Assembly (NCBI GenBank): GCA_018241725.1
Contig: JAFEDI010000077.1
Span: 1-64,000, forward strand
Direction: 5' to 3'
Length of the DNA: 64,000 nt
DNA from: Pseudomonadota bacterium
Lineage (GTDB): Bacteria > Pseudomonadota > Gammaproteobacteria > Burkholderiales > Rhodocyclaceae
Positions 48,659 to 58,635 of the stretch are shown here, piece by piece. Position numbers and translations under genes: made by a program. Numbering within the stretch: the first letter of the stretch is position 1; every line of letters starts with the position of its first letter. The notes under the pieces are model-generated. The model was not told where the DNA came from. It made no database searches and worked only from the letters and a program-made list of their open reading frames with translations.

Positions 48659-50026
48659 TCAGAACTCCGCGTGGACGCGCACCGCGAAGAAGTTGGCCGG
48701 CCCCCGGTCGGCGTTGTAGCCCGGATTCCACATGCGCTGGGCGTCAGCCGTCACGTAGAGGCTCTTCCACACGTTGAAGCTGTAGTACGCCTCGACGATC
48801 TGTTCCGGCTGGTAGTTGAGGCCACCATCGCCAAGGAAGAAGGACAGGCCTCCTGCCTCCAGGTAGCGACGGCGATCCAGGGACAGGGCGTTGCGGGCAT
48901 AACCGACCCCGACCGTATCCGCTGCACGCCCCCAACGGTTGCCCTTCAAGGACAAGCCGGTGCCGATCGAGTTGTCGGTTTCGGTGAACGCGAAGGTCTC
49001 GCTGCGCCCATCGGCCTTCATCGCACGCAGGAAGAAACCCAGGTCGGCGGAGATCGCCTGCTCCAGGTTGACGCCCAGGCCGAACTTGATCTGGTCACCG
49101 TGACGTACTGCCAGGATCGCCTGCGGATCCGCATCCGGATTGGCGCGCAGATATGCCAGCGCATCGTCGAAACGGGCCAGTCGGGCCCGGTTGCGCCAGG
49201 CCAGCACGCGCAGCTTGCCGGGCTGCCCGTACAGCGTATGGGCGCGCTCCACCTCGATCTGGTCGCCATAGTGCTTGCCGATACGCGAATCGATGGGAAG
49301 CATGTTGGGCTCCTGCGGCCCGGTCATTCGGCCGATTCGCACCGCCCAGTCATCCTGGTACCACTCGAGCGTGTAACCCCAGCCGAAACCCCGCGCGTCG
49401 GCAGCATAATCGTAGGCAAGTGGTGCCATGAACGCCGCGTTCATGAAATGGACACGGGGATCCTTGGCATAGACGTTGTCGTCGAACACATCGAGCAACG
49501 AGAAATTACCGACCGTCAGCACCACGCGGTTCTTGTCCACGAAGCCCGCCATCTGGTTCAGGTCGGCGTCCTGATGCTCCTGCTCGCCGCCCAGCCCCCA
49601 GGTCTGGCGCAGGAACAGGCGTTGACGGTAGGACTTCGGACGGGAGCCGGCGGTCCGCGTCAATTCTCCGTTGGTGAAGGCTGCAGTCCCCTCAAGATTG
49701 GAAAACGGCCGCCCCTGAGTTTCCTCACCGTTGAAGTACAGCTCGCCGCCGGTCCAAGGACGGAAGCCCAGAAAGGCGGTGGCTGTCGCCGTGTAGCTCT
49801 TGTCGTGGTCGGCTGTCAGACTGTTGCGGCCGCTATAGTCGGCATGGAAGGCCGGCTTGTTCTGCCACACGTAGGTCGTCTGGAAACGGGCGGTCCACGC
49901 CTCGGTGTCGGCGGATTCGGCGTAGGCCTGGGCTGGCAGGTACACGCTGGCGAGAACCGCAGCAGCCATGACGGCCAAAGGCCAGTGGGCCCCACGCTTG
50001 GGAGTGGCAAACAGTTGAAAAGACAT
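48659..50026 (-). CDS. OprB-type carbohydrate porin
   Basis: The start is placed at ATG 50026 (MSFQLFATPKRGAHWPLAVM), giving 455 residues with a signal peptide cleaved after a QAYAES-like site. The body has many beta-strand pairs, aromatic girdles and a terminal FAVRVHAEF that ends in Phe, as outer-membrane barrels do. TYVWQNKPAFHADYSGRNSL resembles the OprB start. It may pass sugars or small organic solutes; the substrate is unknown. Confidence 0.85.
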   Translation of the reverse strand: MSFQLFATPKRGAHWPLAVMAAAVLASVYLPAQAYAESADTEAWTARFQTTYVWQNKPAFHADYSGRNSLTADHDKSYTATATAFLGFRPWTGGELYFNGEETQGRPFSNLEGTAAFTNGELTRTAGSRPKSYRQRLFLRQTWGLGGEQEHQDADLNQMAGFVDKNRVVLTVGNFSLLDVFDDNVYAKDPRVHFMNAAFMAPLAYDYAADARGFGWGYTLEWYQDDWAVRIGRMTGPQEPNMLPIDSRIGKHYGDQIEVERAHTLYGQPGKLRVLAWRNRARLARFDDALAYLRANPDADPQAILAVRHGDQIKFGLGVNLEQAISADLGFFLRAMKADGRSETFAFTETDNSIGTGLSLKGNRWGRAADTVGVGYARNALSLDRRRYLEAGGLSFFLGDGGLNYQPEQIVEAYYSFNVWKSLYVTADAQRMWNPGYNADRGPANFFAVRVHAEF

Positions 50027-50153
50027 GAGGCAAAGTCCGGCAAGCACGTGAAGCCGGGCAGAACCCGGCTCTGTGGAATGAAGGGTCGGCGGATTGTATG
50101 ACTGTAATGTTACGGTTCATGGAGCCGGCACGAAGGGCCGGACCCAGCGGAAT

Positions 50154-51296
50154 TCAGTCCGTCAGATGACCAAGAATGGGGTTGAGCATGGCCGCACCGA
50201 GGCATTTGCTGCGCTCGCCACTCCAGCCGCTCAGGCCGTCCGGCAGGTTCGCGTTGTCCTTGAACGGCATCTCCAGGGTCAGGGACACGCAGCCGAAACG
50301 GTGGGCCACCCATTTCGAGGCGAGGCTCAGCAACTCGTCCTTGAAACGCCCGCTTAGATAACCGTGCTCGGTCTGGAAGTCCGGGCTCGCCGCCTGGAAA
50401 CGCTCGACGAAGCGCGCCTGGCGGGCCTTCTGCTCATCCGAGAACCCCGGCACCTCCTCGGCGGTGGAGAAGAACACATAGGGCAGCGCTTCGTCCCCAT
50501 GGATGTCGAGGAACAGTTCGACGCCGCTCGCCTCCATCGCCTGGCGCACCAGCAGCACCTCAGGGCTGCGCTCGGCACTCGGCTCGCGCCACTCCCGGTT
50601 GAGGTTGGCCCCTGCCGCGTTGGTGCGCAGGTTGCCCCGGATCGCCCCATCCGGATTCATGTTCGGCACGATGTATAGCACCGCATGCTCGCGAATGTGG
50701 CGTGCAACCGGATCTGCTGCGTCGAGCAGACGCTCCAGCAGGCCTTCGACGAACCACTCGGCCATGCTCTCGCCCGGATGTTGACGCGCGATGATCCACA
50801 GCGGCCGCTTGCCCGGCGCAGCACGGCCGACGGTGATCAGGTCCAGGTCGCGCCCATCCACCGTCGCCCCCAGGTTGCTCACCGACGCAAACGGCGACAT
50901 CTCGACCCGCCCCAGAAGGTCCAGATGACGCTCGTGCGAGTACGGCTCGAAGTAGGCGTAGTAGACACTGTTGCGCTCCGGCGTGTGCTCGACGATCAGT
51001 TGCCCGTTCTCATAGCGGGTCGAGCTGATGCGGAACCAGTGGCGGCGGTCATAGGACGCCACGCAGCGGTACTCCGGCCAACCGTCCGGGTAGGCGGCGT
51101 CAGCGGCGTTCTCGAAAACCATCCGCACACCCTGCCCAGCCGCGCCGTGCAGGCGGAAATGGAACCACTGGCGGAAGGCCCCTTCGCCAGTCACACCCTG
51201 GTCGGCGCGCAGGCGCAGGCGGATATCGTCGGGACGCTCCACGGACCGCACCTCGATGGCGCCGGAGTCGAAGTTGCTGCTGATTCTGAGGGTCAT
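50154..51296 (-). CDS. M14 family (cytosolic carboxypeptidase-like) metallopeptidase
   Basis: The 380-residue product has a beta-type N-domain (1-125) and an M14 catalytic part: ARQHPGESMAEWFVEG (HPGE zinc ligands), NMNPDGAIRGNLRTNAAG (NP.G and R..N substrate residues), FLDIHGDEALPYVF (third His) and SLTLEMPFKDN (catalytic Glu). It belongs with bacterial cytosolic carboxypeptidase-like proteins. The peptide substrate is unknown. The DUF445 gene follows by seven bases. Confidence 0.92.
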   Translation of the reverse strand: MTLRISSNFDSGAIEVRSVERPDDIRLRLRADQGVTGEGAFRQWFHFRLHGAAGQGVRMVFENAADAAYPDGWPEYRCVASYDRRHWFRISSTRYENGQLIVEHTPERNSVYYAYFEPYSHERHLDLLGRVEMSPFASVSNLGATVDGRDLDLITVGRAAPGKRPLWIIARQHPGESMAEWFVEGLLERLLDAADPVARHIREHAVLYIVPNMNPDGAIRGNLRTNAAGANLNREWREPSAERSPEVLLVRQAMEASGVELFLDIHGDEALPYVFFSTAEEVPGFSDEQKARQARFVERFQAASPDFQTEHGYLSGRFKDELLSLASKWVAHRFGCVSLTLEMPFKDNANLPDGLSGWSGERSKCLGAAMLNPILGHLTD

Positions 51297-51303
51297 GGCG
51301 GGA

Positions 51304-52572
51304 TCAGGTCAGAATTTGGGTCACCGCGTACAGGGCCAGGCCGATGAGGCCACCGACGAAGGTGCCGTTGAGACGGATGAACTGCAGGTCGCGGCCGACG
51401 CTGACTTCGATCTCGCGCACGAGATCCTCGTCGTTCCAGGCCCGCACTGTGCTAGCGATATGGCCGGCCAGGCCCGTGCGCAGCTCCGGAGCCAGGCTTT
51501 CCACGGTCTTCTCCAGGTGCTCGTTAAGGGAATCCCGCAGCGCCTCGTTGGCCGCCAGGCTGGTGCCGAGCGCCCCCGCTGCCGACGCGATGCGCTGACG
51601 GATCATCGAGTCCGCGCTGGCCATGTCACGCCCCAGCCAGGCACGCAGCTCACCCCACAACTCCTGCAGATACGTACCCACTGCCGGATGGGCGAGGAAC
51701 TCCCGCTTCATCTGGTCCACCTGGGCCCGGAAGGTCTCGTCGCTCTTGAGGCGCCCGACGTAACGGGTCACCACCTCGTCGAAGGCCGCCCGGCGCGGAT
51801 GCTCGGGATTGGTGGCGATATCGTCGAGCAGGCCATGCACGCCGGCGACGATTCCCGTCGCCACCTTGTCGCCGAGTTCAGTCGGATCGATACCGACGAA
51901 GCCGAGGGTGGCGACCACCTTCGGATATTCCCGCGCCGCCACATCCAGGATCATGCCGGCGAAACTGTGGCGCACGCCCGGCTCGTCCAGCCACTGGGCC
52001 AGCTTGTGGATGCTCTCGTCGAGCAGGGCCTGGTGGCGCCCGCCCTGGGTCAGCGCATCGAGAATGCCACCCATGCTGTCGGCCATGTCCAGGCTGCCCG
52101 CCCGCCGCCTCAGTGCGTGCAACGCCAGCCGCCGGACGCGCGGATCGTCCATGAAGTCCAGCGACTCGGCCATCACCACCACCAGTCGCTCAGCGAAGAT
52201 GGTCGCGTTCTTCGGGTCCTTCAGCCAGCCGGCCAGCCGCTCGGCAGGATTGGCGCTACGCAGACGGGCCACAAGCGACGCGGTATCGAGGAACTTGTCG
52301 CGGATGAACTCAGCGATGTTGTCAGCCAGGCGCGCCTTGTTACGCGGCAGGATCGCCGTATGTGGAATGGGCAGTCCGAGCGGATGACGGAACAAGGCCA
52401 CCACCGCAAACCAGTCCGCCAGCGCGCCAATGGTTGCCGCCTCGGCGAACGCCGCCACCCACGGCCAGCCCTGGTGCCGGGCCAGCACGAACAAGGCTGC
52501 GACGGCGATCAGCGCCGCTACAGCCACACCCTTCATGCGCGCCAGTTGCGCGCTTTTCTGCGGATTCGCCAC
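51304..52572 (-). CDS. DUF445 membrane protein
   Basis: The 422-residue product begins MANPQKSAQLARMKGVAVAA. It has an N-terminal membrane helix pair (VAVAALIAVAALFVLARHQG; then a second at WFAVVALFRHPLGLPIPHTA) and a C-terminal one (FVGGLIGLALYAVTQIL). The middle is a long helical region. The FRHPLGLPIPHTAI motif is the family's hallmark. Its function is unknown. It lies between M14 and yaaA. Confidence 0.9.
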   Translation of the reverse strand: MANPQKSAQLARMKGVAVAALIAVAALFVLARHQGWPWVAAFAEAATIGALADWFAVVALFRHPLGLPIPHTAILPRNKARLADNIAEFIRDKFLDTASLVARLRSANPAERLAGWLKDPKNATIFAERLVVVMAESLDFMDDPRVRRLALHALRRRAGSLDMADSMGGILDALTQGGRHQALLDESIHKLAQWLDEPGVRHSFAGMILDVAAREYPKVVATLGFVGIDPTELGDKVATGIVAGVHGLLDDIATNPEHPRRAAFDEVVTRYVGRLKSDETFRAQVDQMKREFLAHPAVGTYLQELWGELRAWLGRDMASADSMIRQRIASAAGALGTSLAANEALRDSLNEHLEKTVESLAPELRTGLAGHIASTVRAWNDEDLVREIEVSVGRDLQFIRLNGTFVGGLIGLALYAVTQILT

Positions 52573-52583
52573 AGCTGCCTCCG

Positions 52584-53369
52584 TCAGTCCTGGCGCCGCC
52601 GGAAGACCCAGCGGTCGGCGTCGGAAGCCTCGGCGGCGAAGGCATAGCCGTCGAGGTCGAAGTCCTTCAACTGCTCCACCTCCTCGACCCGCTGGGTAAC
52701 CGCATACCGGGCCATCAGGCCGCGGGCGCGCTTGGCGTAGAAGCTGATGATCTTGTAGCGCCCGCCCTTCCAGTCCTCGAAGCCGATATTGAGCAGGCGC
52801 CCCTTCAGCTGGGCCGGCTTGACCGACTTGAAATACTCTTCGGAGGCCAGATTGACCAGCACCGGCTCATGACCCGCAGCCTCGTCCCGCGCCAGCAGGC
52901 GGTTGAGCGCCTCGGTCTGGGTCATGCCCCAGAAGGCGTACAGATCCTTGCCGCGCCCATTCTTGAAGCGGGTGCCCATTTCCAGACGATAGGGCTGCAT
53001 CAGGTCCAGCGGTTTCAGCAGTCCATACAGGCCGGACAGGATGCGCAGGTGCGTCTGGGCGTAATCCAGGTCGGCCTCGTCGAGGCTGCGCGCATCGAGC
53101 CCATCGTAGACGTCGCCATTGAAGGCCAGCACTGCCGGTTTTGCATTGGCCGGCGTGAAAGGCTGCGACCACTCGGCGTAGCGAGCCACATTGAGCGCCG
53201 CCAGCTGGTCGGACAGATCCATCAGCTTGGCGACCTCGGCGTGGGACAGCTCGCGGAGACCGGCGATCAGCTCGGCCGCGTCATTCAGGTAATCGGGCTC
53301 AGTGAAGCGCGGCGTAGTGGGCGGCGTCTCGTAGTCGAGCGCCTTGGCGGGGGACAGCACGAAAATCAT
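52584..53369 (-). CDS. yaaA: Peroxide stress protein YaaA (DUF328)
   Basis: The 261-residue product begins [20 protein letters not shown], the family signature, with [40 protein letters not shown] and [20 protein letters not shown]. coli YaaA lowers free iron and DNA damage under peroxide stress and binds DNA. Length and motifs are complete. The gene is 11 bases downstream of the DUF445 stop's neighbour and same strand. Confidence 0.94.
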   Translation of the reverse strand: MIFVLSPAKALDYETPPTTPRFTEPDYLNDAAELIAGLRELSHAEVAKLMDLSDQLAALNVARYAEWSQPFTPANAKPAVLAFNGDVYDGLDARSLDEADLDYAQTHLRILSGLYGLLKPLDLMQPYRLEMGTRFKNGRGKDLYAFWGMTQTEALNRLLARDEAAGHEPVLVNLASEEYFKSVKPAQLKGRLLNIGFEDWKGGRYKIISFYAKRARGLMARYAVTQRVEEVEQLKDFDLDGYAFAAEASDADRWVFRRRQD

Positions 53370-53465
53370 GGGGGCGACCCGAATTCTGAAATGCCGCGAT
53401 TCTACTGCCTGCGGACCTCATTTCGGGCGGGAGATCCGCTGCGGCATGGCGCGCCGGCGCCACTT

Positions 53466-54338
53466 TCAGGGCAAGGGCTCCAGATGCGTCGTGACTTCAA
53501 TGCCAGGCAAGGCCTTGCCGAGCTCCCCCTCGATCTCGTCGAGCAGCGCATGCCCCTGGCGGACGCTCCACTCTCCCGGCACCAGCACCACCACCTGCAG
53601 GAAGGACGAAGCCCCGGCACGGCGCGTACGCAGGCCCTGGAAAGCCACGCCTCGGCAGTGAAAGGATTCGAGCACGCCAGTGGCGCGCTCCACCGCGGCG
53701 CGATCCATACTGCGATCCATCAGCCCATCCACAGACTCCCTGAGCAGGTGCCAGGCTTCCAGCGTGATGTGCAGGCCGACGGCGATGGCGATCAGCGGAT
53801 CGAGCATCAACCAGCCTGTCAGCGCGACCAGCGCGACGCCGGCGATCACACCGACGGACGTCCAAACGTCGGTCATCAGGTGACGGGAATCCGCCCGTAG
53901 AGCGATCGAGTCGAAACGCTCGCCAGCCCGACCGAGGATGCGCGCCACGACGAAATTGATGAAGGTCGCCGCCGCCGACCAGGCCAGCCCCCAGCCGGCC
54001 GACTCGAGCGGCGCGGGGTAGATCAGGCGCTCCACACCAGCCCAGATGATCGCCACCGCAGCACCGAGGATCAGGATGCCCTCGAAGCCGCTGGAGAAAT
54101 ACTCCGCCTTGCCGTGCCCGAAGGGATGGCGCCGGTCCGGAGGATCCCGTGTGACGAGGATCATCCACAGCGCGAAGGTGGCGCCCGCCAGATTGACGAA
54201 GGATTCCAGCGCGTCGGACAGCAAGCCCACTGAGCCGGTCAGCCACCAGGCCAGGGTTTTGAGGCCGATCGTCGCCACTGCCGCGGCGATGGACAGCCAC
54301 GCGAAGTGATGCCGCTCAAGGCGGCCGCGGTCGATCAC
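53466..54338 (-). CDS. Cation diffusion facilitator family transporter
   Basis: The start is GTG 54338. The 290-residue product has six membrane helices: GSVGLLSDALESFVNLAGAT carries the first metal site, SRHLMTDVWTSVGVIAGVAL the second (HxxxD), followed by a cytoplasmic C-domain with FLQVVVLVPGEWSVRQGHAL. CDF proteins expel Zn, Fe, Mn or Co using protons; the metal cannot be told. It lies four bases after the relA stop. Confidence 0.92.
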   Translation of the reverse strand: MIDRGRLERHHFAWLSIAAAVATIGLKTLAWWLTGSVGLLSDALESFVNLAGATFALWMILVTRDPPDRRHPFGHGKAEYFSSGFEGILILGAAVAIIWAGVERLIYPAPLESAGWGLAWSAAATFINFVVARILGRAGERFDSIALRADSRHLMTDVWTSVGVIAGVALVALTGWLMLDPLIAIAVGLHITLEAWHLLRESVDGLMDRSMDRAAVERATGVLESFHCRGVAFQGLRTRRAGASSFLQVVVLVPGEWSVRQGHALLDEIEGELGKALPGIEVTTHLEPLP

Positions 54339-54341
54339 GCT

Positions 54342-56552
54342 TCAGCCACGCTCCACGTCAGTGACGCCCTTGACATCCCGGATCAGCGTGACGGCCCGCT
54401 GGATCTGGTGCACGCCCTGCACCTCCAGCGTGAAGCGCATGCGCGCCGCCCCCTTGCGGCTGAGAGTATTCACGGCGATCACGTTGAGCTTTTCCCGTGA
54501 CAACACTTCAGATATATCGCGCAGCAGCCCCTGCCGGTCCATCGCGTGGACCAGCACGTCCACCGGGAAGACTGCCGCCTCCTTGGAGACATTGGCCGCC
54601 TCACCCCACTGGGCGCTGATCAGGCGCTCGGGATGCTGACGCACCAGTTCCTGGAAATCCCGGCACTCGACGCGGTGAATGGACACGCCACGCCCGCGGG
54701 TCACATAACCCTGGATCGCGTCCGGCGGCGCCGGCTTGCAGCAGCGTCCGAGGGACGTCATCAGCTTGCCGACCCCGACGATCAGGATGGTGTCGCTGGC
54801 ATCGCCGGAATGACTCTGGCCGATGATCACTTCCGGCGTTTCCGGCAGGACCTCCAGGGAATCGGCACCGCGCAGCGCCACCTGGATCGCCCGCGGCCCG
54901 ACCTCGCCCCGGCCAGCGGCGATGAACAGCGCCTCCGGATTCTTGAAGCCCAGCCGCGTGGCCAGATCCTCGAGATTGACCTGCCCGTGCCCTTCCCGTT
55001 GAATCTCCTTGGTCAGCACGCTGCGGCCTCGGACCAGCAGTTCCTCTTCCTCCAGGGCACTGAAGTACTGCTTGATCTTCTGGCGCGCCCGCGGCGTAGC
55101 CACGTAGTTCTGCTGCAGATTGAGCCAGTCGCGGGACGGTCCGCCCTCCTTGGTGGACATGATCTCCACCGTCTGGCCGTTTTCCAGCGGCGTGTTGAGG
55201 GTGACCAGCTGGCCGTTGACCTTGGCGCCGCGGCAACGGTGGCCAAGGTCGGTATGCACGCGGTAAGCGAAATCGATCGGCGTCGCCCCGCGCGGCAGGT
55301 CGATCACCCGCCCCTGCGGCGTCAGCGCGTAGATCGTGTCGTCCAGCGAGGCCCGCTTGAACTGCTCCAGCCAGTCCGCCGAATCGGTCACCTCGTCGCG
55401 CCACGACAACAGGCTGCGCAGCAAGGCGATCTTCTCATCGTACTCACCGGTCGACGCGCCGGAGCCTTCCTTGTAGCGCCAGTGGGCGGCCACGCCGAGC
55501 TCGGCATGGTTGTGCATCGCGTGGGTACGGATCTGCACCTCCAGCGCGCGCCCGTCGCCGGCATACACGGCGGTATGCAGCGACTGGTAGTTATTGCCCT
55601 TGGGCATCGAGATGTAGTCGTCGAACTCCTTGGGGATCGGCGTCCAGATCTGGTGCACGATGCCCAGCACCGCGTAGCAGTCCTTCACCTCGTCCACCAG
55701 CACGCGCAATGCGCGCACGTCGTAGATCTGCGAGAAGTCCAGGCGCTTGGCGCGCATCTTGTTATAGATGCTGTAGATATGCTTGGGCCGGCCATACACC
55801 TCGGCCTTGACGCCGATGGCCTCCACCTCGCTCTTCAGCCGGGCGACCGCATCGACGATGAACTGCTCGCGCTCCACGCGGCGCTCGTCGAGCATGCGCG
55901 CGATGCGCTTGTAGGTTTCCGGCTCCAGGAAGCGAAAGGACAAGTCCTCCAGTTCCCACTTGAGCTGCCAGATACCCAGCCGGTTGGCCAGCGGCGCGTA
56001 GATGTCGAGGCTCTCGCGGGCGATGGATTCGCGGATCTTGCCCGGGTGGTCGGTGAAGTAGCGCAGCGTCTGCGTGCGCGACGACACCCGCAGCAGCACC
56101 ACGCGGATGTCCTCCACCATGGCCAGCAGCATCTTGCGCAGCACCTCGCTCTGGGCGCGGATCTCGGGAGCACTGGCGGTGGACGTCATGCGCGTGATGA
56201 CGCGCAGCCCGTTGAGCCTGCGCAGGCCATCCACCAGCCTCGCAACGCCCTCCCCGAAGCGGGCGGCAATCTGTTCGCCCGAATGGTCAAGCACGTCGCC
56301 GAGCGCGAAGCACAGCGCCGCCGTACGGGTATCCGCGTCGAGACGCAGGGATGCGACGATCAGCGCGGAGCCGAGGGCGTGCTGCCAGATGGGTTCGTTG
56401 GTGCCGAGAGTACGCTCCCCATAGAGCGGCTGGACCCACTCAAGGGCAAGGCCCACGCGAGCAGCATCATCCGGGCCGAGTCCCTCGCACAATAATTCGA
56501 CCGCGGAGAACGCGGACACGGATTGAGATATCGAATGTGTAACGGCAACCAT
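54342..56552 (-). CDS. relA: GTP pyrophosphokinase RelA
   Basis: The 736-residue protein has a degenerate hydrolase domain at 20-200: where SpoT has its HD pair this reads LCFALGDVLDHSG, so it should lack (p)ppGpp hydrolase activity. The synthetase domain (240-400) is intact: GRPKHIYSIYNKM, YDVRALRVLVDEVKDCYAVL, YISMPKGNNYQSLHTAVYA and EVQIRTHAMHNHAELGVAAH. TGS (TPQGRVIDLPRGATPIDFAY) and ACT domains follow. It makes (p)ppGpp on stalled ribosomes. Confidence 0.94.
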   Translation of the reverse strand: MVAVTHSISQSVSAFSAVELLCEGLGPDDAARVGLALEWVQPLYGERTLGTNEPIWQHALGSALIVASLRLDADTRTAALCFALGDVLDHSGEQIAARFGEGVARLVDGLRRLNGLRVITRMTSTASAPEIRAQSEVLRKMLLAMVEDIRVVLLRVSSRTQTLRYFTDHPGKIRESIARESLDIYAPLANRLGIWQLKWELEDLSFRFLEPETYKRIARMLDERRVEREQFIVDAVARLKSEVEAIGVKAEVYGRPKHIYSIYNKMRAKRLDFSQIYDVRALRVLVDEVKDCYAVLGIVHQIWTPIPKEFDDYISMPKGNNYQSLHTAVYAGDGRALEVQIRTHAMHNHAELGVAAHWRYKEGSGASTGEYDEKIALLRSLLSWRDEVTDSADWLEQFKRASLDDTIYALTPQGRVIDLPRGATPIDFAYRVHTDLGHRCRGAKVNGQLVTLNTPLENGQTVEIMSTKEGGPSRDWLNLQQNYVATPRARQKIKQYFSALEEEELLVRGRSVLTKEIQREGHGQVNLEDLATRLGFKNPEALFIAAGRGEVGPRAIQVALRGADSLEVLPETPEVIIGQSHSGDASDTILIVGVGKLMTSLGRCCKPAPPDAIQGYVTRGRGVSIHRVECRDFQELVRQHPERLISAQWGEAANVSKEAAVFPVDVLVHAMDRQGLLRDISEVLSREKLNVIAVNTLSRKGAARMRFTLEVQGVHQIQRAVTLIRDVKGVTDVERG

Positions 56553-56672
56553 GCCGACATTATCCTATAGGCTGACGACGCAAAGCTTGATCTTCATCGT
56601 ATTCGGGTGACCGACGACACGCCGGTACGGTCTTGCCACGACACCGGCCCCTTCGACAGACATCGACCCGCC

Positions 56673-57443
56673 ATGTTCTCCGCCTTCCGCCGCTGGCGCC
56701 GCCAGCGCGCCGCCGACCGCATGCAGGTGGCTCCCGCCCAATGGGAGCGCATCGAGCAGACCCTGCCCTTCCTCGATTTCCTGCCTGCCCCAGACCGCCC
56801 GCGCCTGCGCCGCCTGGCCCTCGAATTCCTGGCCGACAAGCAGATCCACGGCGCCGAGGGCATGAACGTCACCGACGACATGCTGCTGTCCATCGCGCTA
56901 CAGGCTTGCCTGCCGATCCTCCATATCGGTCTCGATGCCTACGCCGACTGGGTCGGCATCGTGGTCTATCCGGGCGATTTCGTCATCCCGCGCAGCGTCG
57001 TGGACGAAGACGGCATCGTCCATGAATACGACGACGAGGTGCTCGGCGAAGCCTGGGAAGGCGGACCCGTGCTGCTCTCCTGGTTCGACAGCGAAGCGCA
57101 GCCCGCGGGCATCAACGTGGTGATCCACGAATTCGCCCACAAACTGGACATGGGCAATGGCGAAGTGGACGGCTATCCGGCCCTGCCCGTCGGCATGTCC
57201 GCCACCAACTGGGCGGCTGCTTTTCAGCCCGCTTTCGACGACTTCTGCAGGCGCGTGGACGGTGGCGAAGACACCCTGTTGGACCCCTACGGCACCGAGC
57301 ATCCGGCCGAGTTTTTCGCCGTCATGAGCGAGGCCTTCTTCGAGACGCCGGGGCTCCTGAAATCCGAATACCCCGCTGTTTACACGCAACTTTCCATGTT
57401 CTACCGGCAAGACCCGGCAGCCCGAGAAGCGCCGCTGCAATAA
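56673..57443 (+). CDS. mtfA: Zinc-dependent peptidase MtfA
   Basis: ATG 56673 (MFSAFRRWRRQRAADRMQVA). The 256-residue product has NVVIHEFAHKLDMGNG with the HEXXH zinc site and EFFAVMSEAFFETP with the third ligand, and GDFVIPRSVVDEDGIVHEYD upstream. E. coli MtfA is a peptidase that also binds the Mlc repressor and so affects glucose uptake. It is divergent from relA. Confidence 0.92.
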   Translation: MFSAFRRWRRQRAADRMQVAPAQWERIEQTLPFLDFLPAPDRPRLRRLALEFLADKQIHGAEGMNVTDDMLLSIALQACLPILHIGLDAYADWVGIVVYPGDFVIPRSVVDEDGIVHEYDDEVLGEAWEGGPVLLSWFDSEAQPAGINVVIHEFAHKLDMGNGEVDGYPALPVGMSATNWAAAFQPAFDDFCRRVDGGEDTLLDPYGTEHPAEFFAVMSEAFFETPGLLKSEYPAVYTQLSMFYRQDPAAREAPLQ

Positions 57444-57470
57444 ATCCGACAGCATTCCTGAAACAAAACT

Positions 57471-57499
57471 TTGAAGTCCCCGGATCCGCTGTCTACAGT
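57471..57499 (+). promoter_or_regulatory. Putative sigma70 promoter of host-attachment gene
   Basis: TTGAAG and TACAGT are 17 bases apart, with the -10 ending 45 bases before ATG 57545. Confidence 0.5.
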
Positions 57500-57544
57500 G
57501 GGTAAGCCGCCTCGGCATTTCTTACCAAGTGTGGAGAGCAATTC

Positions 57545-57985
57545 ATGGCTATTACCTGGATTCTGGTCGCCAATGCGAGTCTTGCCCGCCTGTATGCCAA
57601 CCTTGGACCCAAGCAGGGCCTGCAGCTCGTGAAGGAAATCGCCCACCCCGCCAGCCGCATGAAGAATTCCGACCTGTCATCCGACCGTGCTGGACAGATG
57701 CAGGCCTCCATCAGCGGACATGGCTCCCGGGAACAGCAGACGCCCCCAAAAGAGAACGCCGCCCGCAGTTTTGCCCAGAAGCTCGCCAAGGAACTCTATC
57801 TCGGTCGCAGCCGCAACCTGTTCGGACGCGCCATCGTCATAGCACCACCGTCATTCATGGGTATGCTCAATTCCGTTCTCGACCGACCGACGGCGCAATT
57901 GATCACAGACCGCTTCGAGAAGGATTACACCAAGACGCCAGAACCAGCACTCCGCGATCATCTGGAGGGCTGCCTGTTCGTCTGA
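57545..57985 (+). CDS. Host attachment protein family
   Basis: The 146-residue product begins MAITWILVANASLARLYANL and has the host-attach family pattern (protein of unknown fold related to AtsE): FAQKLAKELYLGRSRNLFGR, then IVIAPPSFMGMLNSVLDRPT, and DRFEKDYTKTPEPALRDHL. The name comes from an Agrobacterium attachment gene. The molecular function is unknown. A terminator follows. Confidence 0.85.
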   Translation: MAITWILVANASLARLYANLGPKQGLQLVKEIAHPASRMKNSDLSSDRAGQMQASISGHGSREQQTPPKENAARSFAQKLAKELYLGRSRNLFGRAIVIAPPSFMGMLNSVLDRPTAQLITDRFEKDYTKTPEPALRDHLEGCLFV

Positions 57986-58049
57986 ACCATCATTTGAGTT
58001 GTACCACTCCTCTGACCTCCCAGCGCGCCCATTCGGGTTAGCGCACTTT

Positions 58050-58081
58050 CAGGCGGCCGCGATACCCATCGTTGCCGCCTG
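58050..58081 (+). terminator. Terminator after host-attachment gene
   Basis: Stem CAGGCGGC/GCCGCCTG with a 16-base loop is followed by ATTTCT, 65 bases downstream of the stop. Confidence 0.55.
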
Positions 58082-58107
58082 ATTTCTGTCCACGCGGGAT
58101 GATCCGC

Positions 58108-58635
58108 TCAGTCCAGCGCCCAAGCGGCAACCCGCCGATAGTCCGCACCATGCGGTGCGAGGCAGGACTCCATCAGCGCCCACTCGGCAAGCTCCCACTC
58201 CAGCGGCTCGAAAACCGCCGGCACATAAGGCGTGTGCGCTTTGCGCAGCAGGGTCATATGCGGCACGAAGGGCGGCCCACTGGCAGGCAGGCCGATTGCC
58301 GCCACTTCCCGGCGGATGTCAGCCCCCAGTTGCAGCAAGGCCGGCGGCGGCACCGCACATCCCGCCCACAGGATATGGTTGTGGGCCCAGTAGCCGACCA
58401 TATCCAGCCGCATGCGGAAGCGCGGCACGCGGATCTGTCCCAGCACCGCCAGGAGCTCCGCCAGCCGGGCTTCCGCCACCGCCCCGATGAAGGCCAGCGT
58501 GAGATGCAGGGTCTCCCGCCGCATGATCCGCCCGCCGCACTCCCGGCGGGCCTCGCCCGCCAGTTGATGCAGGCGCTCGGCCAGTGCCGGCTCGGGCCAC
58601 AGGGCCAGAAAGAGCCGACGGCTTTGTTCAGCCAT
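58108..58635 (-). CDS. thpR: RNA 2',3'-cyclic phosphodiesterase ThpR
   Basis: The 175-residue product has the two HxTx catalytic motifs, HLTLAFIG and HMTLLRK, spaced as in the 2H family, with [20 protein letters not shown] at the N-terminus. ThpR (LigT) opens 2',3'-cyclic RNA ends to 2'-phosphates. Its start overlaps the ispF stop by eight bases, so it is the last gene of the ispD-ispF operon. Confidence 0.93.
   Translation of the reverse strand: MAEQSRRLFLALWPEPALAERLHQLAGEARRECGGRIMRRETLHLTLAFIGAVAEARLAELLAVLGQIRVPRFRMRLDMVGYWAHNHILWAGCAVPPPALLQLGADIRREVAAIGLPASGPPFVPHMTLLRKAHTPYVPAVFEPLEWELAEWALMESCLAPHGADYRRVAAWALD

Noticed and set aside
54546-56495. A 649-codon plus-strand open frame
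   Set aside because: It is antisense to relA and has no protein-like features.
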